A DNA stretch of 64,000 nucleotides from JAITMY01 sp031549685 (GTDB taxonomy: Bacteria > Bacteroidota > Bacteroidia > Bacteroidales > UBA932): positions 1 through 64,000 of the forward strand of contig JAVBPG010000016.1 of NCBI GenBank assembly GCA_031549685.1. Direction: 5' to 3'. The notes beneath the pieces were generated by a model. The model was not told the DNA's origin. It saw only the letters and a program-made list of their open reading frames with translations, and searched no databases. How positions within the stretch are numbered: position 1 is the first letter of the stretch; each line of letters opens with the position of its first letter. Made by a program: the position numbers and the translations under genes. Shown here piece after piece: positions 34,053 through 42,644 of this stretch.

Positions 34053-36881
34053 GTGAACAGAGCAATACATATAAAAGCAGCCGGACGGACAAGGCTACTC
34101 TTGGCGTTGGGCCTACTGCTGGCGCTACTGGCCTGCCCGGGCCAGGCCATGGCGCAAGCCTCGGTAAACGCCTACTTTGGTAAAGACCTGCAAAGCTACA
34201 TTGACGGCACTACCGGCTACTACCAGCAGGGCGACTGGGAGAGCGGCAAGGGAGTGGTGGATGCCGGTATAAAAAAGTACCCGAAAAGTTCGGACCTGCG
34301 CATGCTGCTGGGCAAGTACTACTACGAAAAGCGCAACTACGATGCCGCGCGCTACGAGCTCAAAAAATCGCTGGAGTACAACGGCGAAAACATCAACGCC
34401 AAGGAAATTCTGATTAACGTTGAAATAGCCACTGAGCGGTACTCAAGCGCCATTTGCTACATCAACGAGCTGCTGGAGGTAAACCCCTACTGGAAGGGAT
34501 TGTGGAAAAAGAAAATTGAAATTGACCGCATGCAGGGCAACATTGTGGAGGCCAACCGCCAGCTCAAGCGGCTATGCCAGATTTACCCCGACGACGTTGA
34601 CCTAAGATCCACCTACGCCTACTACATTGAGCAGGATATTATAGCCAAAAAGCAGGAGGGCAAGTACAACGAGGCCATTCAGCTGTCGGCCGAGCTGGTG
34701 GATGCCGACCCGTTCAACGAGGCCACCCAGCTGGAGCTCATCAACGCCTACATTAAGGCCGGCAACTACTCGGGCGCGCTCAACCAAACCGAAAAAGCCC
34801 TGCAAAACCTGCCGCGCAGCACCAAGCTGATGGATAAAAAGCTGGACATACTCAGCGTGCTCAACCGGTACGATGAGATACTCAACTTCCTGCAGCTGAA
34901 AATAAAGGAGGGCGGCAACAGGGCCTACCTGCAGCGGCGCTACGACTACTTTAAGGAGGAAGCCGCCCGCAAGGCTCGCCAATCCGACCCCTACCACGTG
35001 TACTACCAGATATTCGAAAAGGATCCCAAAAACGAGGAAGCCTTTGTGTACATATACAACACAGCGCTCAACCAAAACATGCTCGAAGAAGCCCTGGGCA
35101 TGGTGCAAAAGGCCAAGGCCGCGCAGGGCGAAACCAAAGACCTGCTGCTAAAGGAGCAGCTGGTGTACGAGCGCATGGGCGCCGCCTCCAAGGCCGAGCA
35201 GGTGGGCAAGCGGATGTACGAGCTGTGGCCCAACGATACCGCCTACCTGCAGCAGTACGCCACCTACCAGCTGCGCCAGGCGCAGGCCTACATGGCCGAC
35301 CAGAAGTACGACAAAGCTGTGGAGCCGTGGATATTTGTGGTACAACACACCGACGACCCCGACATGCGCCGTACAGCCCTCGTGGCGCTGTACAACTGCT
35401 ACACCCAGCTGGGCAAGTACGAGGAGGCGCTCGACGTATCGAACCAGCTGGTGCAGGCCTACCCGCTGGAGTGGGAGTGGTACATAAAGCGCTCCGATAC
35501 CTACGGCAAGCTACACCTGTACAGCGAATCGCTCAACGAGTACCACCACGTAATGCAGCTCATCCCCGTTACCGACCTGCACCGCGCGCTCGACAACTGC
35601 GACGAAATGGGAACCGCCTACACCAAGCACCTGATAGAAGGCGAAAGAATAATAGAGGCGCTTCAGCTGGTAGAGGTGTGGCTTGAGATCAACCCCAGCA
35701 GCCAGCAGGGCCTGCGCTACGCCATAGCCCTATCGGCGCAGCAGGGCGACTACGACCGCGTGGAGCGCTACTGCCGCCAAAGCCTCAACTACAACGCCAA
35801 CGATACCTACGCGCGCATTAAGCTGGCAGAGGCCTACAACCACCGCAAAGAGTACAAGCAATCGGTGGAAACGCTGAGCCCCGAGATTAAAACGTACCCC
35901 TACAACCAGGAGCTGATACGGGCACACTCGCAGTTTTCCGAAGATTACGCCAAAGATCTTATCAAGGAAAAGGAGTACCCGGAAAGCGTAAATGTGCTGG
36001 ATACCGCGCTGGGGTACGACCCCAACAACAAATCGTTGAAGTACTGGAAGGGCGTGGCCTACGAGAAAATGCACAAGTACGACTCGGCGCACAGCTACCA
36101 AAAAAACTACGAACCCTCGCCGCTGGAGCTGCGCGACTTTGAGCACCGGCTGCGCTACCTGCAGAACACGAGCTACAAAAACCAGCTGGGATTTTACTAC
36201 CTGCGCATGCGGCTCAACGAGAGCGAAAATATTACCTCGGTGGCCACCGCCGAGTACCTGCACATGTGGGATAGGAACACGCTGGGCGGAAGGGTTAACT
36301 ACACCGGCCGCGGCGACGGCAAAGGCTTTCAAGGTGAGCTGGAGTGGGACCATGACTGGTGCGAAACCATGTACACGCGCCTCACAGGCGCCATCGCCAA
36401 CAAGTATTTTCCGCAGTACAAAATAACCCTGTCGGGCTACAAGGCCTTTGGCGATGGGCACGAGCTGGGGCTGGGGCTGGGCTACACCCGCACCTTTGAC
36501 CCCGTAAACATGTTCAACGTAGAGCTGGGTTACTCCAAAACCTGGGAGGCATTTTGGCTCAACGTAAAGCTCAACAACGTATTTATAGATTGGCAGTACC
36601 ACTACAACGTCTCAGCGCAGCTCAAGCACTTCCTGTTCCACCCCAAGAGCTACGTTACCGTGATGGCCAGCGCAGGTTCGGCTCCCGACGTTGAAATCAT
36701 AGAGTACCAAGCGTACAGCCTGTTCTCGGCGCGCAACACCATGGTAGGCGGAGGTTTTTACCACCTCATTACCAAGCAGTGCGCCTTTGGCCTGCTGGGC
36801 AACTGGTACCACTACGCCATTGATGATGAAGCATACCAAAGTTTATTCACCCTAAATTTCCAGCTCAATGTATACTTTTGA
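34053..36881 (+). CDS. TPR-rich outer-membrane protein with YaiO-like beta-barrel, PgaA-type exporter candidate
   Basis: A 942-residue exported protein with a GTG start and a signal peptide (about 1-35, ending AMAQA). Residues 40-690 are tetratricopeptide-type helical pairs, for example KQEGKYNEAIQLSAELVDADPFNEATQLELINAYIKAGNY. The last 240 residues are antiparallel barrel strands that resemble YaiO-family domains and end in NVYF with the terminal Phe of barrel proteins. This TPR-plus-barrel layout is that of PgaA, BcsC and AlgK/AlgE, which carry synthase-made polysaccharides across the periplasm and outer membrane. It starts five bases after the GT2 stop and overlaps the next gene by 14 bases, so translation is tightly coupled. 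Confidence 0.8.
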   Translation: MNRAIHIKAAGRTRLLLALGLLLALLACPGQAMAQASVNAYFGKDLQSYIDGTTGYYQQGDWESGKGVVDAGIKKYPKSSDLRMLLGKYYYEKRNYDAARYELKKSLEYNGENINAKEILINVEIATERYSSAICYINELLEVNPYWKGLWKKKIEIDRMQGNIVEANRQLKRLCQIYPDDVDLRSTYAYYIEQDIIAKKQEGKYNEAIQLSAELVDADPFNEATQLELINAYIKAGNYSGALNQTEKALQNLPRSTKLMDKKLDILSVLNRYDEILNFLQLKIKEGGNRAYLQRRYDYFKEEAARKARQSDPYHVYYQIFEKDPKNEEAFVYIYNTALNQNMLEEALGMVQKAKAAQGETKDLLLKEQLVYERMGAASKAEQVGKRMYELWPNDTAYLQQYATYQLRQAQAYMADQKYDKAVEPWIFVVQHTDDPDMRRTALVALYNCYTQLGKYEEALDVSNQLVQAYPLEWEWYIKRSDTYGKLHLYSESLNEYHHVMQLIPVTDLHRALDNCDEMGTAYTKHLIEGERIIEALQLVEVWLEINPSSQQGLRYAIALSAQQGDYDRVERYCRQSLNYNANDTYARIKLAEAYNHRKEYKQSVETLSPEIKTYPYNQELIRAHSQFSEDYAKDLIKEKEYPESVNVLDTALGYDPNNKSLKYWKGVAYEKMHKYDSAHSYQKNYEPSPLELRDFEHRLRYLQNTSYKNQLGFYYLRMRLNESENITSVATAEYLHMWDRNTLGGRVNYTGRGDGKGFQGELEWDHDWCETMYTRLTGAIANKYFPQYKITLSGYKAFGDGHELGLGLGYTRTFDPVNMFNVELGYSKTWEAFWLNVKLNNVFIDWQYHYNVSAQLKHFLFHPKSYVTVMASAGSAPDVEIIEYQAYSLFSARNTMVGGGFYHLITKQCAFGLLGNWYHYAIDDEAYQSLFTLNFQLNVYF

Positions 36882-39012
36882 TAAGCCCGTAAAGTTGCTC
36901 TGCAGCCTTATGCTCATCGGCATATTCGGCTCCTGCGGTGGCGTTAGCCTGGGAGAGTCATCTACCTACAACATTACGGTGGACAATAACCCTGCGAGTG
37001 AAAAGGGCGGCAAATTTCTGTACGACCTCATGGCAAGCCATACCGAGGCCGACGGAGCGCTGCTGTGGAAAAGCGAGGATGCCGAGGTTACCGACAAAAG
37101 CATTAACATACACGTGAGCGTTGACCCCGAGCTGCCATCGGACTACTACATCGAAAACCGAGGAAGGCAAACTACCTTAGCGGCTAAAACCGAGGCCACC
37201 ATGGAGTGGATGGCCTACCAAATACTGGCCCAGCTGGCGGAGCACACCACGCAGTTCGACGTGGCCGACCTGCCCCCGGCTACCATGCCCCACGTGCACA
37301 ACTCAAAGTACATTGGCGAGTTCAGCTTTAGCTACCGCGACCCGCACTTTGGCCCCAACCTCGACAAGGAGAAATCCACCATGCTGGGCACCAACTCCGT
37401 TGAAAGCAGCTGGGGCATTTGGGGGCACAACCTTGCCAAGGTGCTGGGCAACCAGCGCGCCGACGTATTTGCCAAGGTCGACAACAGCGTGAACCGTACC
37501 CAGATTTGCTTTGCCAACAACGAAACCTACAAGCTCATTGAGTCGTACATTACCACCAACTACGGCGACGGGAGCAATGGCATACAGTACTTTATGATAA
37601 TGCCCAACGATAACAAGATTGTTTGCACCTGCCCACAGTGCACCAGCCTTGGCAATACGGCCGATAATGCAACCCCGGCCGTAAGCGCGCTCGTTAAGCG
37701 CCTGGCGTTGCGCTTTCCGCAGCACATTTTCTTTACCTCAGCCTACCTCAGCACCCAGCAAGCGCCCAAGGATAAGTGGCCCAAAAATACCGGCGTGCTC
37801 ATGAGCACCATCGACATTCCCAAGGGGGTAGCCCTGTCGCGCAATACCCAATCAATGGAAAAATTCCTGCTCACGCTCGACGACTGGAAAAAGTGTACGC
37901 CCAACATTTACATTTGGGATTACGCCGCCAACTTCGACGACTACCTCACCCCCCTACCCGTGCTCTACGGCCTGAAAAAGCAGCTGGAGTTCTACAAATC
38001 GTGGGGCGTGCGGGGCGTATTCCTCAACGCCAGCGGCTACGACTACTCCACCTTTGACGACATGAAAACCTACGCAGCATCAGCGCTAATGATAAACACC
38101 GATTTGGAGGTGGATAGCCTGTGCCGCAGATTTTTTGTAAAATTCTACCCCGTGGCAGGCGTTGCCATGAGCAACTACTACCTGGGGCTTGAGAAAAAAA
38201 TGGAGAAAAACAAAAGCCCCTACAACATGTACGGAAGCTTTAAAGAATCGCTCAGCTACCTGGATAAAAATGAGTTTGTAGAGTTCTACAACGCCATCGA
38301 CTCGCTCAGGCGTGCGGCGCAGGAGCCCGAAAAGACAAGGCTCAACAAGCTGTATACTGCCCTTAGCTACACCCGCATGCAGGTAGCCTACTTGCAGCGC
38401 AACGGCCAGTACGGCTACGCCACATCGCGCGGAAAAACCGTGGCCATAAACCCCGAAATTAAGTACATATACAAGCAGCTGGCCGAGTACAAGCAGTATA
38501 AAGATTTACAAAACTACAAGGAGGATATGGGCAGCATACAGGTATACCTCAACAGCTGGACCAAGCTCTTTGATGAAGCTCCCTTTGAGAACCTGCTCAT
38601 GCACGAGCCTATAAGCATACTTTCGAAGTCCGACGAGAACTACCGCGATGCCAGAATACTCAACGATGGAGTTTTAGGCTTTGAGGGCAGCTACCACCAG
38701 GGCTGGATCATCAGCAGCTCGCCCGACCTGCGCGTGCAGTTCAAGGCGTCAAGCGTAGCAAGCGCCAAGCGAATGACGCTGCGCTTTTTGCTCAGCAGCC
38801 GCCACCACATTTACCTGCCCGAAAAAATTGAGGTGTACAAGGATGGGCGACTCTACAGCTCGGTAACACCGCACAACATGAATAGCAACACCATACACAC
38901 CGAAACGTTGAACGTTGACCTCACGGGGGCCGAGCTCATTACCATACGCATGTACAAAAACAAGCGCTACGACCGCAGCTCGCTGGCCTGCGACGAAATC
39001 CAGCTCAACTAA
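36868..39012 (+). CDS. DUF4838 lipoprotein, putative glycoside hydrolase-like periplasmic protein
   Basis: A 714-residue lipoprotein with a signal ending FGSC (Cys 23). Residues 40-140 look like the small alpha/beta domain in front of many family 20-like hydrolases. The central part (about 150-440) matches DUF4838, with SSWGIWGHNLAKVL, ICFANNETYKLI, a CTCPQCTSLG cysteine pair, the strand NIYIWDYAANFDDYLTPLPVL and KSWGVRGVFLNASGYDYS. The C-terminal 130 residues form a beta-sandwich. DUF4838 is predicted to be a TIM barrel related to hexosaminidase-type enzymes; no activity is proven. In Pga systems the PgaB lipoprotein combines deacetylase and hydrolase domains, and this protein occupies the same position in the operon. 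Confidence 0.75.
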   Translation: MYTFDKPVKLLCSLMLIGIFGSCGGVSLGESSTYNITVDNNPASEKGGKFLYDLMASHTEADGALLWKSEDAEVTDKSINIHVSVDPELPSDYYIENRGRQTTLAAKTEATMEWMAYQILAQLAEHTTQFDVADLPPATMPHVHNSKYIGEFSFSYRDPHFGPNLDKEKSTMLGTNSVESSWGIWGHNLAKVLGNQRADVFAKVDNSVNRTQICFANNETYKLIESYITTNYGDGSNGIQYFMIMPNDNKIVCTCPQCTSLGNTADNATPAVSALVKRLALRFPQHIFFTSAYLSTQQAPKDKWPKNTGVLMSTIDIPKGVALSRNTQSMEKFLLTLDDWKKCTPNIYIWDYAANFDDYLTPLPVLYGLKKQLEFYKSWGVRGVFLNASGYDYSTFDDMKTYAASALMINTDLEVDSLCRRFFVKFYPVAGVAMSNYYLGLEKKMEKNKSPYNMYGSFKESLSYLDKNEFVEFYNAIDSLRRAAQEPEKTRLNKLYTALSYTRMQVAYLQRNGQYGYATSRGKTVAINPEIKYIYKQLAEYKQYKDLQNYKEDMGSIQVYLNSWTKLFDEAPFENLLMHEPISILSKSDENYRDARILNDGVLGFEGSYHQGWIISSSPDLRVQFKASSVASAKRMTLRFLLSSRHHIYLPEKIEVYKDGRLYSSVTPHNMNSNTIHTETLNVDLTGAELITIRMYKNKRYDRSSLACDEIQLN

Positions 39013-39035
39013 AAAAGCCCTCTCAAAAAAGACAG

Positions 39036-39527
39036 ATGAAGCGATTTGTGATAATAGCACTATGGTTAAGCGCCACCATCCTCACCGTTGCCTCGTGCAG
39101 CCTTGAGGATAAGCGCACCACCGTAATGGTTATCAACCCCGACAGGCACTACTACCCTGTCATTCGCGGCCGCGTGCTCGACATCGAATACGAAATAGAA
39201 AACACCGGAAAAAACCCGCTGTTCATAACCGACATCATGACCTCGTGCGGATGCGTGGTAATCGAAAAAGCCTCCTTCAAGGCGCTGCCGCCGGGCGAAA
39301 AAGGGCACATATCGATGCAGTACAACAGCGAGAAAAACATTGGCCACGTGAAGCACTACATCGAGGTGTACGCCAACCTGGTAAACGCCGAAAAGTTCGA
39401 AATCAGCTTCGACATCAACGTAGTTACCAACGCCCTGTACACCGAGGATTACGAGGAAATGTACAGCCGCAGGGAGGATAAGGACATACAGCACGTGGGC
39501 TACTACACCGACGAAGATCTTCAGTAA
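39036..39527 (+). CDS. DUF1573 lipoprotein
   Basis: A 163-residue lipoprotein with a signal and lipobox (VASC, Cys 21) followed by an immunoglobulin-like DUF1573 domain. The domain has the family signatures YEIENTGKNPLFITDIMTSCGCVV and LPPGEKGHISMQYNSEKNIGHVKHYIEVYAN. DUF1573 proteins are common in Bacteroidota envelopes and are of unknown function; the fold suggests protein or glycan binding. It is the last gene of the operon, 23 bases after the DUF4838 gene, and ends at a strong terminator. The acidic tail after residue 140 is not part of the domain. Confidence 0.8.
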   Translation: MKRFVIIALWLSATILTVASCSLEDKRTTVMVINPDRHYYPVIRGRVLDIEYEIENTGKNPLFITDIMTSCGCVVIEKASFKALPPGEKGHISMQYNSEKNIGHVKHYIEVYANLVNAEKFEISFDINVVTNALYTEDYEEMYSRREDKDIQHVGYYTDEDLQ

Positions 39528-39543
39528 ACAAGCTGCGGAGCCC

Positions 39544-39600
39544 AAAATAACACGCTGCCCGAGCTGCGATAGAGCAAGCTTGGGCAGCGTGTTATTTTTG
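39544..39600 (+). terminator. Terminator of the polysaccharide-type operon
   Basis: Seventeen-base perfect arms, AAAATAACACGCTGCCC (39544-39560) and its complement (39582-39598), with A- and T-runs, so it also suits the convergent gene at 39614. Confidence 0.9.
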
Positions 39601-39613
39601 TGCTGAGAAAAGC

Positions 39614-40177
39614 TTAGGAAGCACTTTGCGTCAGCCTTTTTAGCACCTCGTACGCCACGGGGCAGGTGTGCGCATTTTTTACGGTAAGTAAAAATATTTG
39701 CGCAAACTTTTTGCGGTCGGTATGCGGATATTCGCGGCAAGCCTTGGGGCGATTTTCGTAAATGGCGCAGTAGTTGTCGCTACCCAAAAACGGGCAGGGC
39801 ATTGACCTGAAAACGTAGTCTCCATCCTCGTCCACGCGCAAATACTTTTCCACCATTTCCGAGGGTTTCATGCGGAGCGCTTTTGCCATGCGCTCAATGT
39901 CCACGTTGTGAATGGCCGGGCCAAGCGTGCGGCAGCAGGCGGCGCAGGCAAGGCAATCGACCCGGCTCATGGCCTCGTCGTGCAGGGCCTGCACGGCGGT
40001 ATCCATCCTCTCCAGTTGCTTTTTATTTTTTTTGTAAAAAGCGCGAAAGGCAGGCTCGGATTTAGTAGCAAGCAGCGGAAGGTTGTCGGGAGGGATGCTC
40101 AAGGATAAAGGGATAAAAGATAAAAGGATGAAAAGATAAAAAGATAAAGGGATGGCATTGTTAATCAAATATAGCAT
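39614..40177 (-). CDS. YkgJ-family cysteine cluster protein
   Basis: The frame gives 187 residues. The conserved part starts near DNLPLLATKSEPAFRAF (about residue 31) and contains the cysteine cluster DCLACAACCRTLGP, then MPCPFLG..YCAIYENRPKACREYPH and a last Cys in HTCPVAYEVLKR. The family (UPF0153/YkgJ) is thought to bind zinc or an iron-sulphur cluster; function is unknown. The first 27 residues are translated from the end of a MITE-like element and from GATAAA low-complexity DNA, so the true start is probably inside, perhaps a TTG near 40102. The element may have replaced the original 5' region. Confidence 0.75.
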   Translation of the reverse strand: MLYLINNAIPLSFYLFILLSFIPLSLSIPPDNLPLLATKSEPAFRAFYKKNKKQLERMDTAVQALHDEAMSRVDCLACAACCRTLGPAIHNVDIERMAKALRMKPSEMVEKYLRVDEDGDYVFRSMPCPFLGSDNYCAIYENRPKACREYPHTDRKKFAQIFLLTVKNAHTCPVAYEVLKRLTQSAS

Positions 40178-40361
40178 TGGCTAATGATGGCGAATAGATT
40201 ATTAAGCCAATTCATAAAAATCTAAGGATTGGTGTTTTTATTTAATTTTGATTATCAGCATATTATAGTCGAATTATTTTAGACAGGATTAACATGATTG
40301 ACATAAAAAATCCTGCAAATCATGTTAATCCTGTCTAAAACTATATTTTGTTAACAATGCC
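40154..40361. mobile_element. Probable 208-base MITE with terminal inverted repeats and target duplication
   Basis: The ends are GGCATTGTTAA... and ...TTAACAATGCC, and the first 21 bases match the complement of the last 21 with about two differences. AAAGGGAT directly flanks both ends (40146-40153 and 40362-40369), as an 8-base target duplication would; the surrounding GATAAA-type tract makes chance possible. Inside is a perfect hairpin with 23-base arms (40277-40299, 40318-40340; core AGACAGGATTAACATGATT). A second copy, cut by the window edge, is at 1-97. Confidence 0.6.
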
Positions 40362-40428
40362 AAAGGGATGAAAAGATAAAGGGATAAAAGATAAAGTGTT
40401 ATTGAGCGGGGGGGCATTTATTTTTATC

Positions 40429-41397
40429 CTACTTAGCGTTTAAAACTTGCTCTATCGCCGTCAACTCCTCGGGCAAAAACTGGAGGTTGTCCAGAGCCTT
40501 CAGGTTGTCCCTGAGCTGGGCCACGCTGCTGGCGCCAACAATTACTGAGGTAACACGGCTATCCTTGAGCACCCACGCCACGGCCATTTCGGCCAGCGTT
40601 TGCCCGCGCTTTTCGGCAAGGGCGTTGAGCAGCCTTACCTTGGCCACCACGCTATCGCTTACCTGCTCGCGCTGCAGGAAGCCATGCGACTTGGCGGCGC
40701 GCGAATCGTCGGGGATGCCGTGCAGGTACTTGCCGGTAAGCAGGCCCTGCGCCAGTGGCGAGAAGGCCACAAAGCCCGCGCCGTGCTGGGCGGCGGTGGC
40801 TATGGTGCCCTGCTCCACCTCGCGGGTAAGCAGGCTGTACCTGTCCTGGTTTACGAGGCAGGGAACGCCGTTTTCGGCCAGCATGTTGTAAACCTTTTTG
40901 GCCACCTCCACCGGGTACTTCGAAATGCCGGCGTACAGCGCTTTGCCCTGCCTTACCACATCTATCAGGGTTTGCACGGTTTCCTCCACAGGCGTATTGG
41001 GGTCGTAGCGGTGCGAGTAAAAAACATCCACGTACTCCAAGCCCATACGCCTTAGGCTCTGGTCGAGGCTGGAGATTAAATACTTGCGCGACCCGCCATC
41101 GCCGTACGGGCCGTGCCACATTAGGTGTCCGGCCTTGGTGCTGACCACCATTTCGTCGCGGTGAGTAGCCAGAATTCCCTTGAGCATTTTGCCGAAGTTG
41201 AGCTCGGCGCTACCCGCGGGAGGCCCGTAGTTGTTGGCCAAATCAAAGTGCGTGATGCCGCTGTCGAAGGCATATTTTACAATTTCCTGCGCGGTGCCGA
41301 AGTCATCGACATCGCCGAAGTTGTGCCACAAGCCCAGCGATATTTTGGGCAGCTGTAGGCCGCTGCGGCCGCAGTAGGAGTATGTCATAACTTGCAA
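40429..41397 (-). CDS. Aldo/keto reductase, YghZ / glyceraldehyde 3-phosphate reductase-like
   Basis: A 322-residue NADPH-dependent TIM-barrel enzyme. Family signs are GITHFDLANNYGPPAGSAE with the catalytic Asp and Tyr, the Lys in VVSTKAGHLMWHGPYGDGGSRKYL, and the coenzyme-binding C-terminal SRVTSVIVGASSVAQLRDN. The WxGPYGxGGSRKYL stretch is typical of the YghZ / MgrA subgroup, which reduces L-glyceraldehyde 3-phosphate and methylglyoxal. A minus-strand TATATTTG promoter element lies just upstream. Confidence 0.9.
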   Translation of the reverse strand: MQVMTYSYCGRSGLQLPKISLGLWHNFGDVDDFGTAQEIVKYAFDSGITHFDLANNYGPPAGSAELNFGKMLKGILATHRDEMVVSTKAGHLMWHGPYGDGGSRKYLISSLDQSLRRMGLEYVDVFYSHRYDPNTPVEETVQTLIDVVRQGKALYAGISKYPVEVAKKVYNMLAENGVPCLVNQDRYSLLTREVEQGTIATAAQHGAGFVAFSPLAQGLLTGKYLHGIPDDSRAAKSHGFLQREQVSDSVVAKVRLLNALAEKRGQTLAEMAVAWVLKDSRVTSVIVGASSVAQLRDNLKALDNLQFLPEELTAIEQVLNAK

Positions 41398-41408
41398 ATA
41401 TTTTTTGA

Positions 41409-41416
41409 CAAATATA
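41409..41416 (-). promoter_or_regulatory. -7 element of the aldo/keto reductase gene
   Basis: CAAATATA on the plus strand reads TATATTTG on the minus strand, 11 bases before the start at 41397. That close spacing would give a nearly leaderless transcript. Confidence 0.35.
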
Positions 41417-41438
41417 CGCTATTTGCCTAATTATCTTT

Positions 41439-41446
41439 TATATTTG
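41439..41446 (+). promoter_or_regulatory. -7 element of the tag gene (TATATTTG)
   Basis: A perfect TAnnTTTG element 104 bases before tag, in the divergent region shared with the aldo/keto reductase gene. Confidence 0.4.
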
Positions 41447-41550
41447 TTTGAATTTTATCAGCGCTTACCAAAGTTTGACAGCTCCAGGGCTAACAATTGT
41501 ATCGTGGACTTCCTCCAATCGCTAAGCCCGAACTTCTAATCCCTAAATAA

Positions 41551-42129
41551 ATGGTGCAAAAAAATGAAATAGTTCGCTGCGGTTGGTGCGGCACCGACCC
41601 GCTTTACATCCGCTACCACGATGAGGAGTGGGGCCGGGAGGTTACAAGCGACGATAAAATGTTTGAATTTCTGGTGCTCGAAAGCGCGCAGGCAGGCCTC
41701 AGCTGGTACACCATACTCAAGCGCCGAGGGGGTTACCGCAAGGCGTTTGCCAACTTCAACGCCGGCAAGGTGGCCAAGTTTACCTTCGCTGATGTGGAAC
41801 GTTTAATGCAGGACGAAGGCATTATTCGCAACCGATTAAAAATAGAGGCAGCGATTTCCAATGCCCGGCTTTTCCTGGAAATTCAAAAAGAGCACGGCAG
41901 CTTTTGCAATTACATGAAATCCTTTTTGCCCAACGGGAAGCCAGTGGTTAACCGCTGGAAAACTTTATCGGAAATTCCAGCCTCCACGCCGCTCTCCGAC
42001 GCTATAAGCAAGGATATGAAAAAGCGAGGATTTAAATTTTTCGGTACTACCATTTGCTACGCACACCTGCAGGCTGTGGGCTACGTAAATGATCATCTAG
42101 TGGGTTGTTTCTGCCGAAAAGAGAAGTAA
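41551..42129 (+). CDS. tag: DNA-3-methyladenine glycosylase I
   Basis: A 192-residue base-excision repair enzyme of the usual length. It has RCGWCGTDPLYIRYHDEEWG at the start (Cys of the zinc site and the catalytic Glu region), LESAQAGLSWYTILKRRGGYRKAF in the middle, and FKFFGTTICYAHLQAVGYVNDHLVGCF at the end with the remaining zinc ligands (His and Cys). It excises 3-methyladenine from alkylated DNA in the cytoplasm. Confidence 0.96.
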   Translation: MVQKNEIVRCGWCGTDPLYIRYHDEEWGREVTSDDKMFEFLVLESAQAGLSWYTILKRRGGYRKAFANFNAGKVAKFTFADVERLMQDEGIIRNRLKIEAAISNARLFLEIQKEHGSFCNYMKSFLPNGKPVVNRWKTLSEIPASTPLSDAISKDMKKRGFKFFGTTICYAHLQAVGYVNDHLVGCFCRKEK

Positions 42130-42271
42130 AATTTTAACCATAAAGATACAGAGGACACAACCAAAGATTAATATATAAAAGACGAAATTTCCATACCTCC
42201 GTTTTCTTTCTATTTTTATTGAAATGTACAATGTGATTTAGATGAACAGAGATCTCGTAGTGTTTTTTTAT

Positions 42272-42279
42272 TACCTTCG
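42272..42279 (+). promoter_or_regulatory. -7-like element of the zinc-ribbon gene (TACCTTCG)
   Basis: TACCTTCG has one mismatch to TAnnTTTG and lies 26 bases before the start at 42305. Confidence 0.3.
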
Positions 42280-42304
42280 CGCAAAACTTACCAAAATATA
42301 ACCA

Positions 42305-42640
42305 ATGAGCACAACGCCGATTTGCCCCGTGTGTAAACAAAAAAATTCCTACTTTGATGGCACCATGTGGGTGTGCCCCGATTGCAGCCACGAGTGGATG
42401 GAGGAAAGCAACGCCGGGGAGCAAGCGGCGGATAAGCTGACAAAAGATAGCAACGGCACCGAGCTGGTCGATGGCGATGCCGTTACGGTAATCAAAGACC
42501 TCAAGGTAAAAGGCTCGTCAATGGTTATCAAGCGCGGCACCAAGGTAAAAAGCATTCGTCTGACCGACAGCCCCGAGGAGGTGGATTGCAAAATTGACGG
42601 AAGCAGCATTGTGCTTAAAACCTGTTTTTTGAAGAAGTAG
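42305..42640 (+). CDS. PhnA/YjdM family zinc-ribbon protein
   Basis: A 111-residue protein. The N-terminus is a zinc ribbon with two Cys pairs (CPVCKQ at 9-14 and CPDC near 35) ending in HEW. The C-terminus is the PhnA domain, VDGDAVTVIKDLKVKGSSMVIKRGTKVKSIRL...VDCKIDGSSIVLKTCFLKK. The family was named for alkylphosphonate uptake but has no established role in it, and no phosphonate genes are nearby. Confidence 0.93.
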   Translation: MSTTPICPVCKQKNSYFDGTMWVCPDCSHEWMEESNAGEQAADKLTKDSNGTELVDGDAVTVIKDLKVKGSSMVIKRGTKVKSIRLTDSPEEVDCKIDGSSIVLKTCFLKK

Positions 42641-42644
42641 AGTG

